DNA of 64,000 bases, from contig CACGHD010000001.1 of the NCBI GenBank assembly GCA_902572825.1, positions 27,336 to 91,335 of the forward strand, in the 5' to 3' direction. This document shows, in pieces, positions 1 to 10,720 of this stretch. A program made the translations under genes and the position numbers. The notes beneath the pieces are model-generated. The model did not search any database, was not told the DNA's origin, and worked only from the letters and a program-made list of their open reading frames with translations. Origin of the DNA: an uncultured Prochlorococcus sp. (GTDB lineage: Bacteria > Cyanobacteriota > Cyanobacteriia > PCC-6307 > Cyanobiaceae). Position 1 is the stretch's first letter. Every line of letters starts with the position of its first letter.

Positions 1-463
1 GATAGGTACCCCCTCTATGCAATTGTCTACCGCCAGGAATATTTTTTTCTCCAATTTCACTTAATATACGTGATAAATTTGTGCAGAAGGGATCTCCCAT
101 AGTTACGTGAGCAACAGCTCCCTCGTTAAAGAAGGTTGCAGGTCTATTCTTTGTCCTATCTATAAATTGATCTGGAACAACTATATCAAGTGGCCTTATC
201 TGTTCTTGTAATGAACCAACTGCTGATGGAGCAATAATCCATCTTACTCCTATTGATCTTAGAGCCCAAATATTAGCTTTGTAAGGGATTTCAGAAGGAT
301 TTAAACTATGTGTCCTGCCATGTCTAGGAATGAATGCTATCTCTAGGTTTCCAAGATTATATACTTTTATTGAATCAGAAGGTTTACCATAGGGTGTATT
401 GATTTCTAGTTCTCTTAAGTGCTCTATTTGATCCATTGAATAAAATCCACTTCCACCAATCAC
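1..463 (-). CDS. mtnP: S-methyl-5'-thioadenosine phosphorylase (MTAP), C-terminus cut by window edge; GTG start at 463 is only a guess
   Basis: Reverse-strand translation ...EKSRLGVIGGSGFYSMDQIEHLRELEINTPYGKPSDSI...IPRHGRTHSLNPSEIPYKANIWALRSIGVRWIIAPSAVGSLQ..., typical of the MTAP/PNP family. Confidence 0.9.
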   Translation of the reverse strand, partial: MIGGSGFYSMDQIEHLRELEINTPYGKPSDSIKVYNLGNLEIAFIPRHGRTHSLNPSEIPYKANIWALRSIGVRWIIAPSAVGSLQEQIRPLDIVVPDQFIDRTKNRPATFFNEGAVAHVTMGDPFCTNLSRILSEIGEKNIPGGRQLHRGGTY

Positions 464-527
464 TCCTAATCTTGATTTCTCAATTGGAGGAGGCCACTCA
501 AATGTTTCTTTATTAAAGAAATGGTTA

Positions 528-2630
528 ATGTTTCCGAAATTAATGCCAGAAATTCCTGTTTCAATTATATCTAGAGATTCTCATTTGGTTTATTCGGCGA
601 TATTCCCATCGGTGATTTCAAAATCAATCACTTTAGAAGAGAGTTTAATTGATATAAAATCTTTAGCAAAAAATGCAAAAGTATCTTTTATAGAAGACGA
701 AGTAAAGGATATTGATTTCAATCTAAAGAAAATTGTTTTAGGAAATAGACCTTCAGTTAATTATTCGAAGTTGGTGCTTAATTATGGAAGTCAAACAATA
801 ATACCAAAAGAATTTGAATCACTAGTTAAAAATCGAAATGCTTTTCCAATTAAACCTTTTTTAAGGGCTTATGACTCAATACTAAAAGAGGATAATTTTG
901 ATTCAGTTTATGAACTTCCATTTGTAATTGTTGGGAGTGGCCTTGCTGCAATTGAAGTGTCATATGCTTTGAGAAAAAGATGGGGAGATAGACCTTTAAA
1001 ACTATTATGTGATTCAAGAAAAATAAATAATACAATTCTAAAAAGTTTACGTAATTCCAATATTGATTTAGTTGAAAAACTTAATTTTGATTATGGCAAG
1101 ATTCTTTTATGTACTGGAAATACATCTCCGTTATGGGCACAAAAAAAATTATTAGATTCGGATTCTCATGGCAGAATAATCACAAATCAGAATTTGCAGG
1201 TAAAAAGTTTCTCTGGAATCTTTGCTGTCGGTGATTGCGCAGTTGTAGGTGCAGCAAAAAGACCAGCATCGGGAGTTTTTGCAGTAAAAGTTGTAAATAC
1301 ATTAGTCCAAAATCTAAAAAAAGATATAGAAGGGAGACCATTAAAAAAGTGGTTTCCTCAAAAGATCGGATTGCAAATAGTAAATATATTTCCAAGACAT
1401 CATCCAATGGCTTTTGCTATTTATCGAAATTTTGTTTTTGGCCCTTCTTTTCTTTTTTGGATTTTAAAGTATAAGATTGATCTCAACTTTATTGAAAAGT
1501 TCAGATCAAAAAGTCTAATTATGAAAAGTAGTGAAAAAAATATTTCATTGAATGATTGCAGAGGATGCGCAGCTAAAATTCCTCAGCTTGTTTTGAATAA
1601 ATCATTAATAAATTCTAATTTAAATTCTTTTGCCTCAGCACCTGAAGATTCAGTTGAGATTTATCAAAATGGTCAAGATATTATCTTGCAAAGTGTAGAT
1701 GGATTTCCTGCTTTGGTAAGTGATCCTTGGCTTAATGCAAAAATCACTACTTTGCATGCTTGTTCAGATTTGTGGGCATGCGGAGCAAAACTTTCATCCG
1801 CGCAGGCTTTAATTTCATTACCAAAAGTTGAAAGGGAATTTCAGAGTTACCTCTTTTCTCAATCACTTCAAGGCATTAAATCAACAGTTGAGGATCATGG
1901 AGGTGAATTACTTGGAGGCCATACTTTCGAGGCAAGAAGTTTAGTAAATAAACCTTATTCATTAGGAATAGATATTTCTTTAACAGTTCAAGGTATTTTA
2001 AAAAATGGAGCAAAACCATGGCTTAAATCTGGAATGAATATTGGAGATATTCTCATGATGTCTAGACCTCTGGGCGTTGGGATTTACTTTGCAGGTCAAA
2101 TGCAAAATATAAATATGCTAGGTAGTTCTTCTGAAATAATTAATAATTTATTAAAGAGTCAGCAATATTTGATTGATGAAATTTATCTTTTTCAAAATCA
2201 ATTTAAAGAATCATTAGTCAATGCTGCGACTGACATTACTGGATATGGATTTATCGGACATCTTAAAGAAATGGTTGAATCATCTAATTTATATAGGCAA
2301 AGCAATAATCTTGAGCCACTAAAAGTTTTATTAGATTTATTTGCATTTAAAGCTTATCCTGGAGTATTTGATTTAATAAGAAAAGATGTTAAAAGTACTT
2401 TCTTTGAATCTAATAAAGAAATTTTTGACAAAATTTATAAAGTAAATAAGCAAAAAAGAATAATTAATTTTTTAAACGAAAATTCATTAGATCAAGAGAC
2501 TTTCATCGATAGAATATCGTTACTATTAGATCCTCAAACATGTGGACCCTTGTTGATTAGTTGCAATCGTAAATATGAAAATGAACTAAAGGATAAATGG
2601 TACAAGGTTGGAGAAGTTGTAAAAATGTAA
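528..2630 (+). CDS. selD: Fused NADH dehydrogenase-like FAD oxidoreductase / selenide,water dikinase (SelD-like); frame stays open upstream to 444 and encodes IGGGHSN
   Basis: N-terminal FAD/NAD-binding region, C-terminal SelD/AIRS-type domain (DCRGCAAKIP, TDITGYGFIGHL, LLDPQTCGPLLIS). Confidence 0.85.
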   Translation: MFPKLMPEIPVSIISRDSHLVYSAIFPSVISKSITLEESLIDIKSLAKNAKVSFIEDEVKDIDFNLKKIVLGNRPSVNYSKLVLNYGSQTIIPKEFESLVKNRNAFPIKPFLRAYDSILKEDNFDSVYELPFVIVGSGLAAIEVSYALRKRWGDRPLKLLCDSRKINNTILKSLRNSNIDLVEKLNFDYGKILLCTGNTSPLWAQKKLLDSDSHGRIITNQNLQVKSFSGIFAVGDCAVVGAAKRPASGVFAVKVVNTLVQNLKKDIEGRPLKKWFPQKIGLQIVNIFPRHHPMAFAIYRNFVFGPSFLFWILKYKIDLNFIEKFRSKSLIMKSSEKNISLNDCRGCAAKIPQLVLNKSLINSNLNSFASAPEDSVEIYQNGQDIILQSVDGFPALVSDPWLNAKITTLHACSDLWACGAKLSSAQALISLPKVEREFQSYLFSQSLQGIKSTVEDHGGELLGGHTFEARSLVNKPYSLGIDISLTVQGILKNGAKPWLKSGMNIGDILMMSRPLGVGIYFAGQMQNINMLGSSSEIINNLLKSQQYLIDEIYLFQNQFKESLVNAATDITGYGFIGHLKEMVESSNLYRQSNNLEPLKVLLDLFAFKAYPGVFDLIRKDVKSTFFESNKEIFDKIYKVNKQKRIINFLNENSLDQETFIDRISLLLDPQTCGPLLISCNRKYENELKDKWYKVGEVVKM

Positions 2631-3881
2631 TTAATTTCTATTTAATTTGTCAATTTCCAAATATCTTAATCTTTTGATTTCTTTTCCCATCTCCTTCCCT
2701 GGATCCCATCCTTCTTTTTTTAATGTTTCTCCATCTTTTTTTGATTTTATGAATTTGTAAATAAACAACCACTTAAATAATTTACGCCAGTATGGTCCTC
2801 CATCACAAATTAATAATTTGACTGTCTCATCATTAAGGTTCCTGTCCTCAATAAATTTTGTCCAATTTGATGGAGAAAAATGATTGAAATTTTTTTGGTT
2901 TGTATTTAATTTCTTTTTGATATTTAAATAATCTTCTAATATTTTTATCTCACTGTTATTTATCAAAAATCTTTGACATGCTTTTTCTAAATCTTCTGAA
3001 TCTTTTAACAAGTAGAGCATATGATTCCCCTTTAACTTCTTAATCCAATTTAGTCCTCTTAAAAACCTTTTATCTACTTTAATATTTTCATTTAAGATTG
3101 AGATAATTTCCCATTTATGAATTATCGAAATTACATTAGTCAAATTATCGTGTTTGCATATTTCAGCTAGTTCCATCCTTATTCGTATGCCTAGTGCAGG
3201 AGGGTAAATCATTTTCTGATGTCTTTCTGAACTTTTCCATGGCCATTGTCTAACTGTTTCTTGAGATTGTTTGAGGGAATTATTTGAAATATTGAAATCT
3301 AACCTTGAAGCATATTTTGCACATCTGATTAATCTACTTGGATCATCTGAAATACTATTACTGTGAAGTAAGTTCAATCTTTTACTTTTTATATCAGAAA
3401 TTCCTCCATAATGATCATAGACTTTTCTTGTGGAGACCTCGAAGGCTATTGAATTTATAGTGAAATCTCTCCTCTTAAGATCCTCTTCAATAGTACTTTT
3501 ATTTACTATGGGATTTAAGCCTGGAGCAGAATAAATTTCTTTTCTTGCAGAAGCAATATCAATTTTATAGTCATTAATATTTATTTCTACAGTATTGTAT
3601 AAATTAAATTCCTTGATTAAACATAAATCTACATTTACAATATTTTTTTTTATAAATTTAGCAAGAGAAATAGAGGATCCTTCAGTAACAAGATCAATAT
3701 CTACAGGTTTAGAAAATGATTTTTTGTGGAATTTACTAATTAATAAATCTCTTAAATAACCGCCAACAAAAGCCACTTTAATATTGTCATTAGATTCTAT
3801 ATATTTAGCAATTAGATTATATAGATTAAATGGAATTTTGATTAATTCCCCTTGGATGTAATCAGAGATATCATCGTTCAT
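2631..3881 (-). CDS. cca: CCA tRNA nucleotidyltransferase / poly(A) polymerase family
   Basis: GGYLRDLLI, RRDFTINSIAF, DPSRLIRCAKYASRL motifs. Confidence 0.88.
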   Translation of the reverse strand: MNDDISDYIQGELIKIPFNLYNLIAKYIESNDNIKVAFVGGYLRDLLISKFHKKSFSKPVDIDLVTEGSSISLAKFIKKNIVNVDLCLIKEFNLYNTVEININDYKIDIASARKEIYSAPGLNPIVNKSTIEEDLKRRDFTINSIAFEVSTRKVYDHYGGISDIKSKRLNLLHSNSISDDPSRLIRCAKYASRLDFNISNNSLKQSQETVRQWPWKSSERHQKMIYPPALGIRIRMELAEICKHDNLTNVISIIHKWEIISILNENIKVDKRFLRGLNWIKKLKGNHMLYLLKDSEDLEKACQRFLINNSEIKILEDYLNIKKKLNTNQKNFNHFSPSNWTKFIEDRNLNDETVKLLICDGGPYWRKLFKWLFIYKFIKSKKDGETLKKEGWDPGKEMGKEIKRLRYLEIDKLNRN

Positions 3882-6295
3882 GAGTTTGAACTTACATAAC
3901 GAATTGGAGCTAATCTGGGATCTAGAATTTTACTTCCTTTATCACCAAATTTTACTGCTAAAGATATTTTCTCCCCACTCCCAAAAATATGTATGATTTC
4001 ACCTTTCCCAAACTTTGAGTGAATTAGCTTATCTCCAACTATCCAGCTTTTCCCTTTACTGGGACCTGAATATAATTTCCTTACTGCATTTATTGGTTTG
4101 TTAACAAATTCATTTGGATTGTTTCGATCAACTCTAGTTAAACGATCAAGATGCCAATCTCTTCTAATTGAAGCACCACCAGTTTGTGGTAATTCGCCAT
4201 CCATTAAATCTTCAGGTATTTCTGAAAGAAATATTGAAGGAATTGTTGCTTCACGCATTCCACCCCATAATCTTCTTTCTCTGGCATGACTTAAGAAAAC
4301 TCTTTCTTTAGCTCTAGTAATACCTACGTAGCATAATCTTCTTTCCTCTTCCAGAAGTGAGGGAGTATCTATTGATCTATGGCTCGGGAAGAGACCTTGT
4401 TCTAGTCCAGTGATAAAAACATTTTGAAATTCCAAACCCTTACTATTATGAAGAGTCATGAGAGTTACAGAGTTGGGATTATTTTTTTTCGTATCATTAT
4501 CAGTTGTTAAGGCTGCTGTAGAAAGAAATCCCTCTACATCTCCACTTTCTGTTTCTTCTTCATATTGAGTAGCTGCATTAATTAGTTCTTGTAAGTTATT
4601 TCTTCTATCTTCAGATTCTTCAGTCCCACTAGATAGCAAGTCACTTAAATAACCACTTTTTTCTAATATAAGTTGTAGTAGTTGAGCGGGACCTGAATTT
4701 TCTAGGTAACACAGTAGATCATTCATAACTTCAGTAAATTTATTAATTCCTTTTGATGATCGGCCTATTGTTTCTTCAAGACTTTGCTTATCATTAAGAA
4801 CCTCCCATAATGGGATATTTAACCTATTAGATAGTTCATTCAGTTTTTGAATAGTAGTCTTACCAATCCCTCTTCTAGGAACATTTATGATTCGTAAAAG
4901 ACTAACGTTATCTGAAGAATTAACCAGAACTTTCAAATATGCTATTGCATCTTTAATTTCTCTTCTATCATAAAAACGCAATCCTCCAAAAATTGTATAA
5001 GGAATGCGCCACCTTACAAGAGATTCTTCTAATACTCTTGACTGAGCTCTGGTTCGATATAAAATTGCAAAATTTTTCCAAATTGGGTTTTGATTATAGT
5101 TATTGAATGATTTTATTTTATTGGTAATTGCTTCTGCCTCGGAAATTTCATCATCACAGCTGAGTAACGTTAAAAGTTCCCCTTTTTCTTTAGTAGCCTT
5201 TAAAACTTTGTCAATTCTTTCAGAGTTGTTTTCAATTAGTGAGTTTGCAGCATCAAGAATATTAGAAGATGACCTATAGTTTTCTTCTAATTTAATCAAA
5301 GATGATTTTGTATTGTCGTTGATTGAAGTTTTAAAATCTTCTTGAAAACCAATTAAAATTCGGAAGTCAGCTGCTCTGAAACTATAAATACTTTGATCAG
5401 CATCCCCAACTACAAAAATTGATCGATCTTCCCAATTGAAGAATTTTTTGGGTTCAGTATTTCCAGCCGTAATTAACTTTATAAGTTCATATTGTGTTCT
5501 GTTTGTATCTTGATATTCGTCAACTAAAATATGTTTAAATCTTTTGTGCCAGTAATCTCTGACTACATCATTTTGCCTCAATAAGAAAACAGGCAAAAGT
5601 AGAAGATCATCAAAGTCTAAAGAATTATTTTTTGAGAGCGAAATTCTATATTTCTTATAGGCTTCTGCAACTGTTTTATCAAAATTGTTATCTGCTTTTT
5701 CTAAAAGATCATTAGAAGTTAAGCATTGATTTTTAGCATTACTTATTAATCTTTTAATCTTTTTGGGATCATATCTTTTTGGGTCAAGATTCATATCTTG
5801 ACTGATAATTTCTTTTACTAAGGTTTGAGAATCTGTCTCATCATAAATTGAAAATTGCCTTGTCCATTTTAGGCCTTCTGGATCAGTATATTTTTCAATG
5901 TCGTATCTCAGAAGTCTTGAAAATAAAGAATGGAAAGTACCTATCCAAAGGTTCTGAAGCCTCTCTTGGTGAACGTTTGTTCTTAATTGATTTTGATCAA
6001 TTTCTTTGAGAGTTGTCCAAGGCTGACCAAATTGATTAAAAGCTAATTCTTGGGCTAGAAGAACCTCTAGTCTTGCTTTCATTTCTTTAGCAGCTTTGTT
6101 AGTGAAAGTGACTGCGAGAATGTTATAGGGATCTATAGAGTTACCCTCAATAAGGTTTGCAATTCTGTGAGTAAGAGCCTTAGTTTTTCCGCTACCTGCA
6201 CCTGCCACAACTAATAGTGGTCCATAAACATGTTTTACTGCTTGAAGTTGTTGATTGTTTAGGGACTTAAAAAGGAAATTGTTGGTTTGAGGCAC
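3878..6295 (-). CDS. UvrD/PcrA-like ATP-dependent DNA helicase
   Basis: Walker A GAGSGKTKAL, VDEYQDTN, GDADQSIYSFRAAD, TLHNSKGLEF, YVGITRAKE. Confidence 0.95.
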   Translation of the reverse strand: MPQTNNFLFKSLNNQQLQAVKHVYGPLLVVAGAGSGKTKALTHRIANLIEGNSIDPYNILAVTFTNKAAKEMKARLEVLLAQELAFNQFGQPWTTLKEIDQNQLRTNVHQERLQNLWIGTFHSLFSRLLRYDIEKYTDPEGLKWTRQFSIYDETDSQTLVKEIISQDMNLDPKRYDPKKIKRLISNAKNQCLTSNDLLEKADNNFDKTVAEAYKKYRISLSKNNSLDFDDLLLLPVFLLRQNDVVRDYWHKRFKHILVDEYQDTNRTQYELIKLITAGNTEPKKFFNWEDRSIFVVGDADQSIYSFRAADFRILIGFQEDFKTSINDNTKSSLIKLEENYRSSSNILDAANSLIENNSERIDKVLKATKEKGELLTLLSCDDEISEAEAITNKIKSFNNYNQNPIWKNFAILYRTRAQSRVLEESLVRWRIPYTIFGGLRFYDRREIKDAIAYLKVLVNSSDNVSLLRIINVPRRGIGKTTIQKLNELSNRLNIPLWEVLNDKQSLEETIGRSSKGINKFTEVMNDLLCYLENSGPAQLLQLILEKSGYLSDLLSSGTEESEDRRNNLQELINAATQYEEETESGDVEGFLSTAALTTDNDTKKNNPNSVTLMTLHNSKGLEFQNVFITGLEQGLFPSHRSIDTPSLLEEERRLCYVGITRAKERVFLSHARERRLWGGMREATIPSIFLSEIPEDLMDGELPQTGGASIRRDWHLDRLTRVDRNNPNEFVNKPINAVRKLYSGPSKGKSWIVGDKLIHSKFGKGEIIHIFGSGEKISLAVKFGDKGSKILDPRLAPIRYVSSNS

Positions 6296-6317
6296 TTTGG
6301 GAAGGGTTTTTCAAAAA

Positions 6318-6524
6318 TCAGACTTTACTATGAGATTCAGATTCCGTTTCTAGATCTTCTAACGCTTTTTTTAAATTTATAAGTTCATTATTGTTATTAA
6401 TTATTTCTTCAAATTTATTTTGAGGCATCTTTAATTTCATACTTCTGTCAAGAATCTCTTTTTCCAATCTTTTTTTATATGAGGAAATAAGTTTCTTTGA
6501 TAATTTTAAATCTTGTTGATCCAA
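6318..6524 (-). CDS. hypothetical protein
   Basis: 68 aa ORF downstream of a helicase-sized intergenic position, intergenic on both sides. Confidence 0.55.
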   Translation of the reverse strand: MDQQDLKLSKKLISSYKKRLEKEILDRSMKLKMPQNKFEEIINNNNELINLKKALEDLETESESHSKV

Positions 6525-6702
6525 AACTTAACTAAAAATGTAATTTTATATTAGCGGAAAAAAAGTTTTTATTTGAATTATTTCAACTATCACTTTGGAA
6601 TGAAGTTATTAATTAAGAAGCGTTGCGTTAAGTTTGAAATTGTATTGTTTTTACTAGCTTTGTATTATTCTAAAGATCGGTCTTCAATTTTTTACTAAAG
6701 GA

Positions 6703-7215
6703 ATGTCAGTTTCAAAGAATAATCAACTATTGTCAGCCGATAAGAAATTAAATGATTTGAGCAATATAAAAGAATTTATTAATACTGCAAACTCAAGATT
6801 AGATGCAATAACCTCAATAACCAATAATTCACACGCAATCGCAGCAGACGCTGTAACAGCAATGATTTGCGAAAATCAAGATTCACTTATTTCAAAAATA
6901 TCTTTAAATACAACTAACAAGATGTCCGTTTGTTTAAGAGATGGAGAAATAATCCTAAGGATTGTTGCTTATCTTTTAATTTCTAATGACGAATCAGTTT
7001 TAGAAAAAAGTTGTTTGAAGGATCTTAAAAATACTTATCTTGCTCTTGGGGTACCTTTAAGAAATGCAAGAAGGGTTTTTGAATTAATGCGAGATGCAAC
7101 CATCTCTGATTTGAATTCAACAGTTAATAATATGCGTGGAAACAAAGGCTTTCTTCCTAAATTAATATCTGAAACAGAGTTTCAATTTGAAAGGATAATT
7201 AATCTTTTAAACTAG
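6703..7215 (+). CDS. cpeB: Phycoerythrin beta-chain-like protein (degenerate)
   Basis: Phycobilisome beta fold signature: [63 protein letters not shown]. Confidence 0.9.
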   Translation: MSVSKNNQLLSADKKLNDLSNIKEFINTANSRLDAITSITNNSHAIAADAVTAMICENQDSLISKISLNTTNKMSVCLRDGEIILRIVAYLLISNDESVLEKSCLKDLKNTYLALGVPLRNARRVFELMRDATISDLNSTVNNMRGNKGFLPKLISETEFQFERIINLLN

Positions 7216-7762
7216 CCAAATTCCTTATCTCTGAAGTATGAGACGTCTGTATAACTGAGTTATTTTCAAGATTTCTAATAGTAGAAAATCTGGATCTTAC
7301 ATGAGTGGATAAAAAGGAAATTCTTTCTTCGGAAACTGTTGATTTATAAATAGTTTTAATGTGTAAATTATTTTGTTCATCAACAAAATAATTGGATGAT
7401 GAGATAAAGGATTCTGTATAACCTTTGTTTCTTAAAACAATTCCTGAATTTTCATCTTTGGGTAAAAAAATCAGAATAGTTTCATCTCCCTCACGGATAT
7501 CATTATTGTCCCAATCACTAATAGCTTGCCAGTTTATAGAAATGGCTATGCTTTCTAGGTTTAAACTAAATTTATAATTTTTAAAAATTTCAACTACTTT
7601 TTTATTTTTTTTATTGATTAATTTTATATATATTTTACTTGTTGAGTTTTCAAATTCCTGAAAAGCTAAAGTGTGAGTACTTCTAATAGATTTCCACTCT
7701 CCTATGCTTTTATCAATGAATTGATTAATTATTGTTAGATTCTTCGTCAAGTTTATCTTCAA
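7199..7762 (-). CDS. cpeS: CpeS/CpcS-type phycobilin lyase-like protein
   Basis: [57 protein letters not shown]; convergent with cpeB. Confidence 0.85.
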   Translation of the reverse strand: MKINLTKNLTIINQFIDKSIGEWKSIRSTHTLAFQEFENSTSKIYIKLINKKNKKVVEIFKNYKFSLNLESIAISINWQAISDWDNNDIREGDETILIFLPKDENSGIVLRNKGYTESFISSSNYFVDEQNNLHIKTIYKSTVSEERISFLSTHVRSRFSTIRNLENNSVIQTSHTSEIRNLASLKD

Positions 7763-7904
7763 CGGAATGATTTTCTGCTTTTTGTATCATTCTTACCATT
7801 GAATCCACCATTAATCTCTTTGCAGTAGTTACTTTTAATCCAGAAGGAGTAGTTGATATTTGTTCTCCAGGGCGATCATATGAATTTGGTCTAAATGGAG
7901 TCAT
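7725..7904 (-). CDS. small hypothetical protein upstream of and overlapping the cpeS start
   Basis: 59 aa [62 protein letters not shown]; not in the ORF track. Confidence 0.6.
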   Translation of the reverse strand: MTPFRPNSYDRPGEQISTTPSGLKVTTAKRLMVDSMVRMIQKAENHSVEDKLDEESNNN

Positions 7905-8020
7905 CTAATAACTTTAAAAATTAATCGATTTCTATTCTTGCATGAATCATTATTTATATAGTTATTGTTTGCGAAAATGTCATATCTTTCTTCTTTCATT
8001 TCAGAATTTCAACTGTTTTG

Positions 8021-8656
8021 TTATTTAGGCATTTTATTTTTTGCCAATCCTGAAATAGTCGCTAAAGCAAACATTCCCAATAGAGCAATCCCTAGAAATA
8101 ATCCTGCTCCCTGGCTAACTCCAGCTCCTACTGCTACTAGGATAGAGTCACTGATTAGAAGACTTATTAATAATGCAGGAGTAAATATTTTCCAGCGAGT
8201 TCCTCCAATACCAATTGCGTAGCTTAGAAAATCAAAAAGGCCAGTCATTAGTAGACCTGTCATAAGAAAGAAATTTTCTTCTAGCTGGTTTTGATTGAAA
8301 CTTTCAATCTTTTTCATTGCTTTCGGGCCTACTAAATTACGTACAGGAACCCGACCATAATTTCTTGCAATAAAGAAAGCAGCTTGGCAAAAAACAATAT
8401 CAGAAAAGATTATTGTCATGTAACCTTTTTGAAATCCTAGTAATGAGCCAGCTAGTAGAGAATAAGCTGAACTTGGAAGGGCGGGCAAAATAATACTAAC
8501 TCCTCTAAGGATGAATATTCCAAGCGGTGCCCAAATTCCCATACTTTCTATTTTGTTTCTAAGAGGTTCAATCCCATAATTTTGGATTAAATAAATCAAT
8601 ACAACAAATATTGCTATAAAAAAAACTACTGAGAAAAATTTCTGTATTTTATTCAT
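8021..8656 (-). CDS. TVP38/TMEM64 (DedA/SNARE-associated) family membrane protein
   Basis: Multi-TM, GIFILRGVSIILPALPSSAYSLLAGSLLGFQKGYMTIIFSDI pattern. Confidence 0.8.
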   Translation of the reverse strand: MNKIQKFFSVVFFIAIFVVLIYLIQNYGIEPLRNKIESMGIWAPLGIFILRGVSIILPALPSSAYSLLAGSLLGFQKGYMTIIFSDIVFCQAAFFIARNYGRVPVRNLVGPKAMKKIESFNQNQLEENFFLMTGLLMTGLFDFLSYAIGIGGTRWKIFTPALLISLLISDSILVAVGAGVSQGAGLFLGIALLGMFALATISGLAKNKMPK

Positions 8657-8803
8657 TATTTTTCTAATAAATTTATTGGAAGTAAATTCTTAATTTTAAT
8701 ATTTAATTCTATCTATAATAAAAAGACTAATCAATAAATTTTTTTACAAATTTTTAATTTTTTTTTTCCTAGTAATAAAAATTTTTGTATTCCATAAGTA
8801 GTC

Positions 8804-9223
8804 ATGATTAATTCTAAGAATAAAGTTAATTCAATATTTTTTAGAAATTGCATTAATTTAGTCCTTTCGATTATCGTTTTCTTTTGCATTTCAATAAAAA
8901 AATCAGAAGCTTTGCATCATGAATGGGTTGGAGTTCCTAAAAGTGAATACGGAGAGCAGTTATGGGATAGGCAAAGTATAAAAAGGAATGAGGATGGTTC
9001 TGTAAGAGTATTGAGTAAATTTATTCCCAAAACAAAAAGTGAAATTACTAAGGATATCCTCTATACAATGGATATAAATTGTTTTGAAAAATCATTTAGA
9101 GATGTTGATGTCTCAATAGATGAAGCAAATAGTAATTTCAATGATCTAGCTAATTGGCAAGATCCAAATGGAGATAAACTGATTTTGGGTATTATTAGTC
9201 AAGTCTGCAGAGTCGAAAACTAA
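8804..9223 (+). CDS. hypothetical exported protein
   Basis: 139 aa ORF with N-terminal hydrophobic signal-like segment. Confidence 0.6.
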   Translation: MINSKNKVNSIFFRNCINLVLSIIVFFCISIKKSEALHHEWVGVPKSEYGEQLWDRQSIKRNEDGSVRVLSKFIPKTKSEITKDILYTMDINCFEKSFRDVDVSIDEANSNFNDLANWQDPNGDKLILGIISQVCRVEN

Positions 9224-9282
9224 AAAAATTTTAAGTTATAAAAAAACAAAAAAGTAACGATTTCTCAATGATTTGAAAGTAT

Positions 9283-9308
9283 AAAACCCTGTCTAGGAAA
9301 GGGTTTTA
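9283..9308. terminator. inverted repeat, probable terminator
   Basis: AAAACCC...GGGTTTT hairpin beside tRNA-Phe. Confidence 0.45.
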
Positions 9309-9312
9309 AAGG

Positions 9313-9385
9313 TGCCAGGACCCAGATTTGAACTGGGGACACGGCGATTTTCAGTCGCCTGCTCTACCAACTGAGCTATCCCGGC
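9313..9385 (-). tRNA. tRNA-Phe(GAA)
   Basis: Reverse strand GCCGGGATAGCTCAGTTGGTAGAGCAGGCGACTGAAAATCGCC...GGTTC-like T-arm; acceptor GCCGGGA/TCCTGGC. Confidence 0.97.
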
Positions 9386-9477
9386 TCTAACCTATATACT
9401 CTAAATTAAGATGTGTAGTTTGTGAAACCCTTTTAATTAAAAATTTTATATCTTCATCAAATATCTAAAAAAAACTT

Positions 9478-10707
9478 TTATTTTGAGTTCATCGCTAACA
9501 AGGCTGTACCAAATGAAGTAGTCTTTTTACATGAAAAGATTGGTATATTGATAATATTTTCTCTTATTTTTCTCCACTGAGGGTTTTTTGAACCTCCACC
9601 AATAGTAATAATTTTTTTTGGAAGTGAACCTGTTAGTTCGCCTAACTTTTCCCATCCTTTCAATTCGATCTTAGCCAGACCCTCGAATAATGCATGTAAA
9701 TAAAGTGAGTCGCTTACTGGCCTTGGACCAAGTATCGGCTTTAAATTAGAATCATTAACAGGAAATCTTTCTCCTTTACTATTAAGAGGTAAAAGATTTA
9801 AAGAAGTGTTTTTTGATGGATTTATTTGTCGACTGAGATCTTTTATTTCTAAATCAGAGAAAAACTGAGACAATATACCACAGCCTGCGTTTGATGCTCC
9901 TCCACATATCCAATTGCCGTTTACTCTATGGTTTGTAATCCCTTGTTTTTTTATAGGATTATCAATAATTTTCTTAACTACAATAGTTGTTCCTAAAACT
10001 GTGAGACCATCTTCTTTGCCTAAACCTGCAGCTATTACACTTGCATTAGAGTCAGTAGTGCCTGAGATTAATATTAATTTCTTATTCAAGTTAAATCTCT
10101 CTGCTAAATCAAAATTCACTTGTCCAATAATTTTCCCACTTTTTATTATTTGAGGCAGGCATTTTCCCCATGAAGTATTGAGATAGCTTTTTGGCCATGA
10201 TTCTTTTTTTAAATCCCAACCAAGTTTTAGATTATTACCTTCTTCTCCATAAGTCCAATCTTTTAAAAACCAACCAGTGATCCAATCAGATTGATGTCGT
10301 AAAAGTATATTTGTCCCATATTTATCTATTAGTTTTAATGCTTTAGCAAGGCTACTGTATGGAGTTCGCAGATGATCTTCTCCAGAAGTTAATGATTCAA
10401 GAAGGATTTTATGTTCATTACATGCTTGGTCATAAGATATTGCTTCTCCTATTGGCTCTCCACGTAAATTTGATGCTGTTAAAGTTCCTGATGTGCCAGA
10501 TATAGCCAATTTTTGAAGGTTACTTTTTACCTCAATAGGTAAACACCCTAAGAGTTTTTCACAAGAATTGATCCAAGAATTTGGATTTTTAAAGCTAGAT
10601 AAATAAGGAACTGAATCTGAATATACTAATTTCTTATGAAAATTTATTATAGATATTCTTACTCCACTAGTTCCAAAATCTAATCCCCCATAAAAATTAT
10701 TAGGCAT
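9478..10707 (-). CDS. FGGY-family carbohydrate kinase
   Basis: GGLDFGTSGVRISI, ISGTTDSNASVIAAGLG, TIGGGSKNPQWRKIREN. Confidence 0.88.
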   Translation of the reverse strand: MPNNFYGGLDFGTSGVRISIINFHKKLVYSDSVPYLSSFKNPNSWINSCEKLLGCLPIEVKSNLQKLAISGTSGTLTASNLRGEPIGEAISYDQACNEHKILLESLTSGEDHLRTPYSSLAKALKLIDKYGTNILLRHQSDWITGWFLKDWTYGEEGNNLKLGWDLKKESWPKSYLNTSWGKCLPQIIKSGKIIGQVNFDLAERFNLNKKLILISGTTDSNASVIAAGLGKEDGLTVLGTTIVVKKIIDNPIKKQGITNHRVNGNWICGGASNAGCGILSQFFSDLEIKDLSRQINPSKNTSLNLLPLNSKGERFPVNDSNLKPILGPRPVSDSLYLHALFEGLAKIELKGWEKLGELTGSLPKKIITIGGGSKNPQWRKIRENIINIPIFSCKKTTSFGTALLAMNSK

Positions 10708-10720
10708 AGAATAAATATTT

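Noticed and set aside
850-1474. ORFs at 850-1035, 1180-1407 and 1235-1474
   Set aside because: Alternate-frame or antisense frames within the well-supported selD-like gene.
7965-8222. Plus-strand 85 aa ORF opposite the TVP38-like gene
   Set aside because: Antisense to a better-supported membrane protein.
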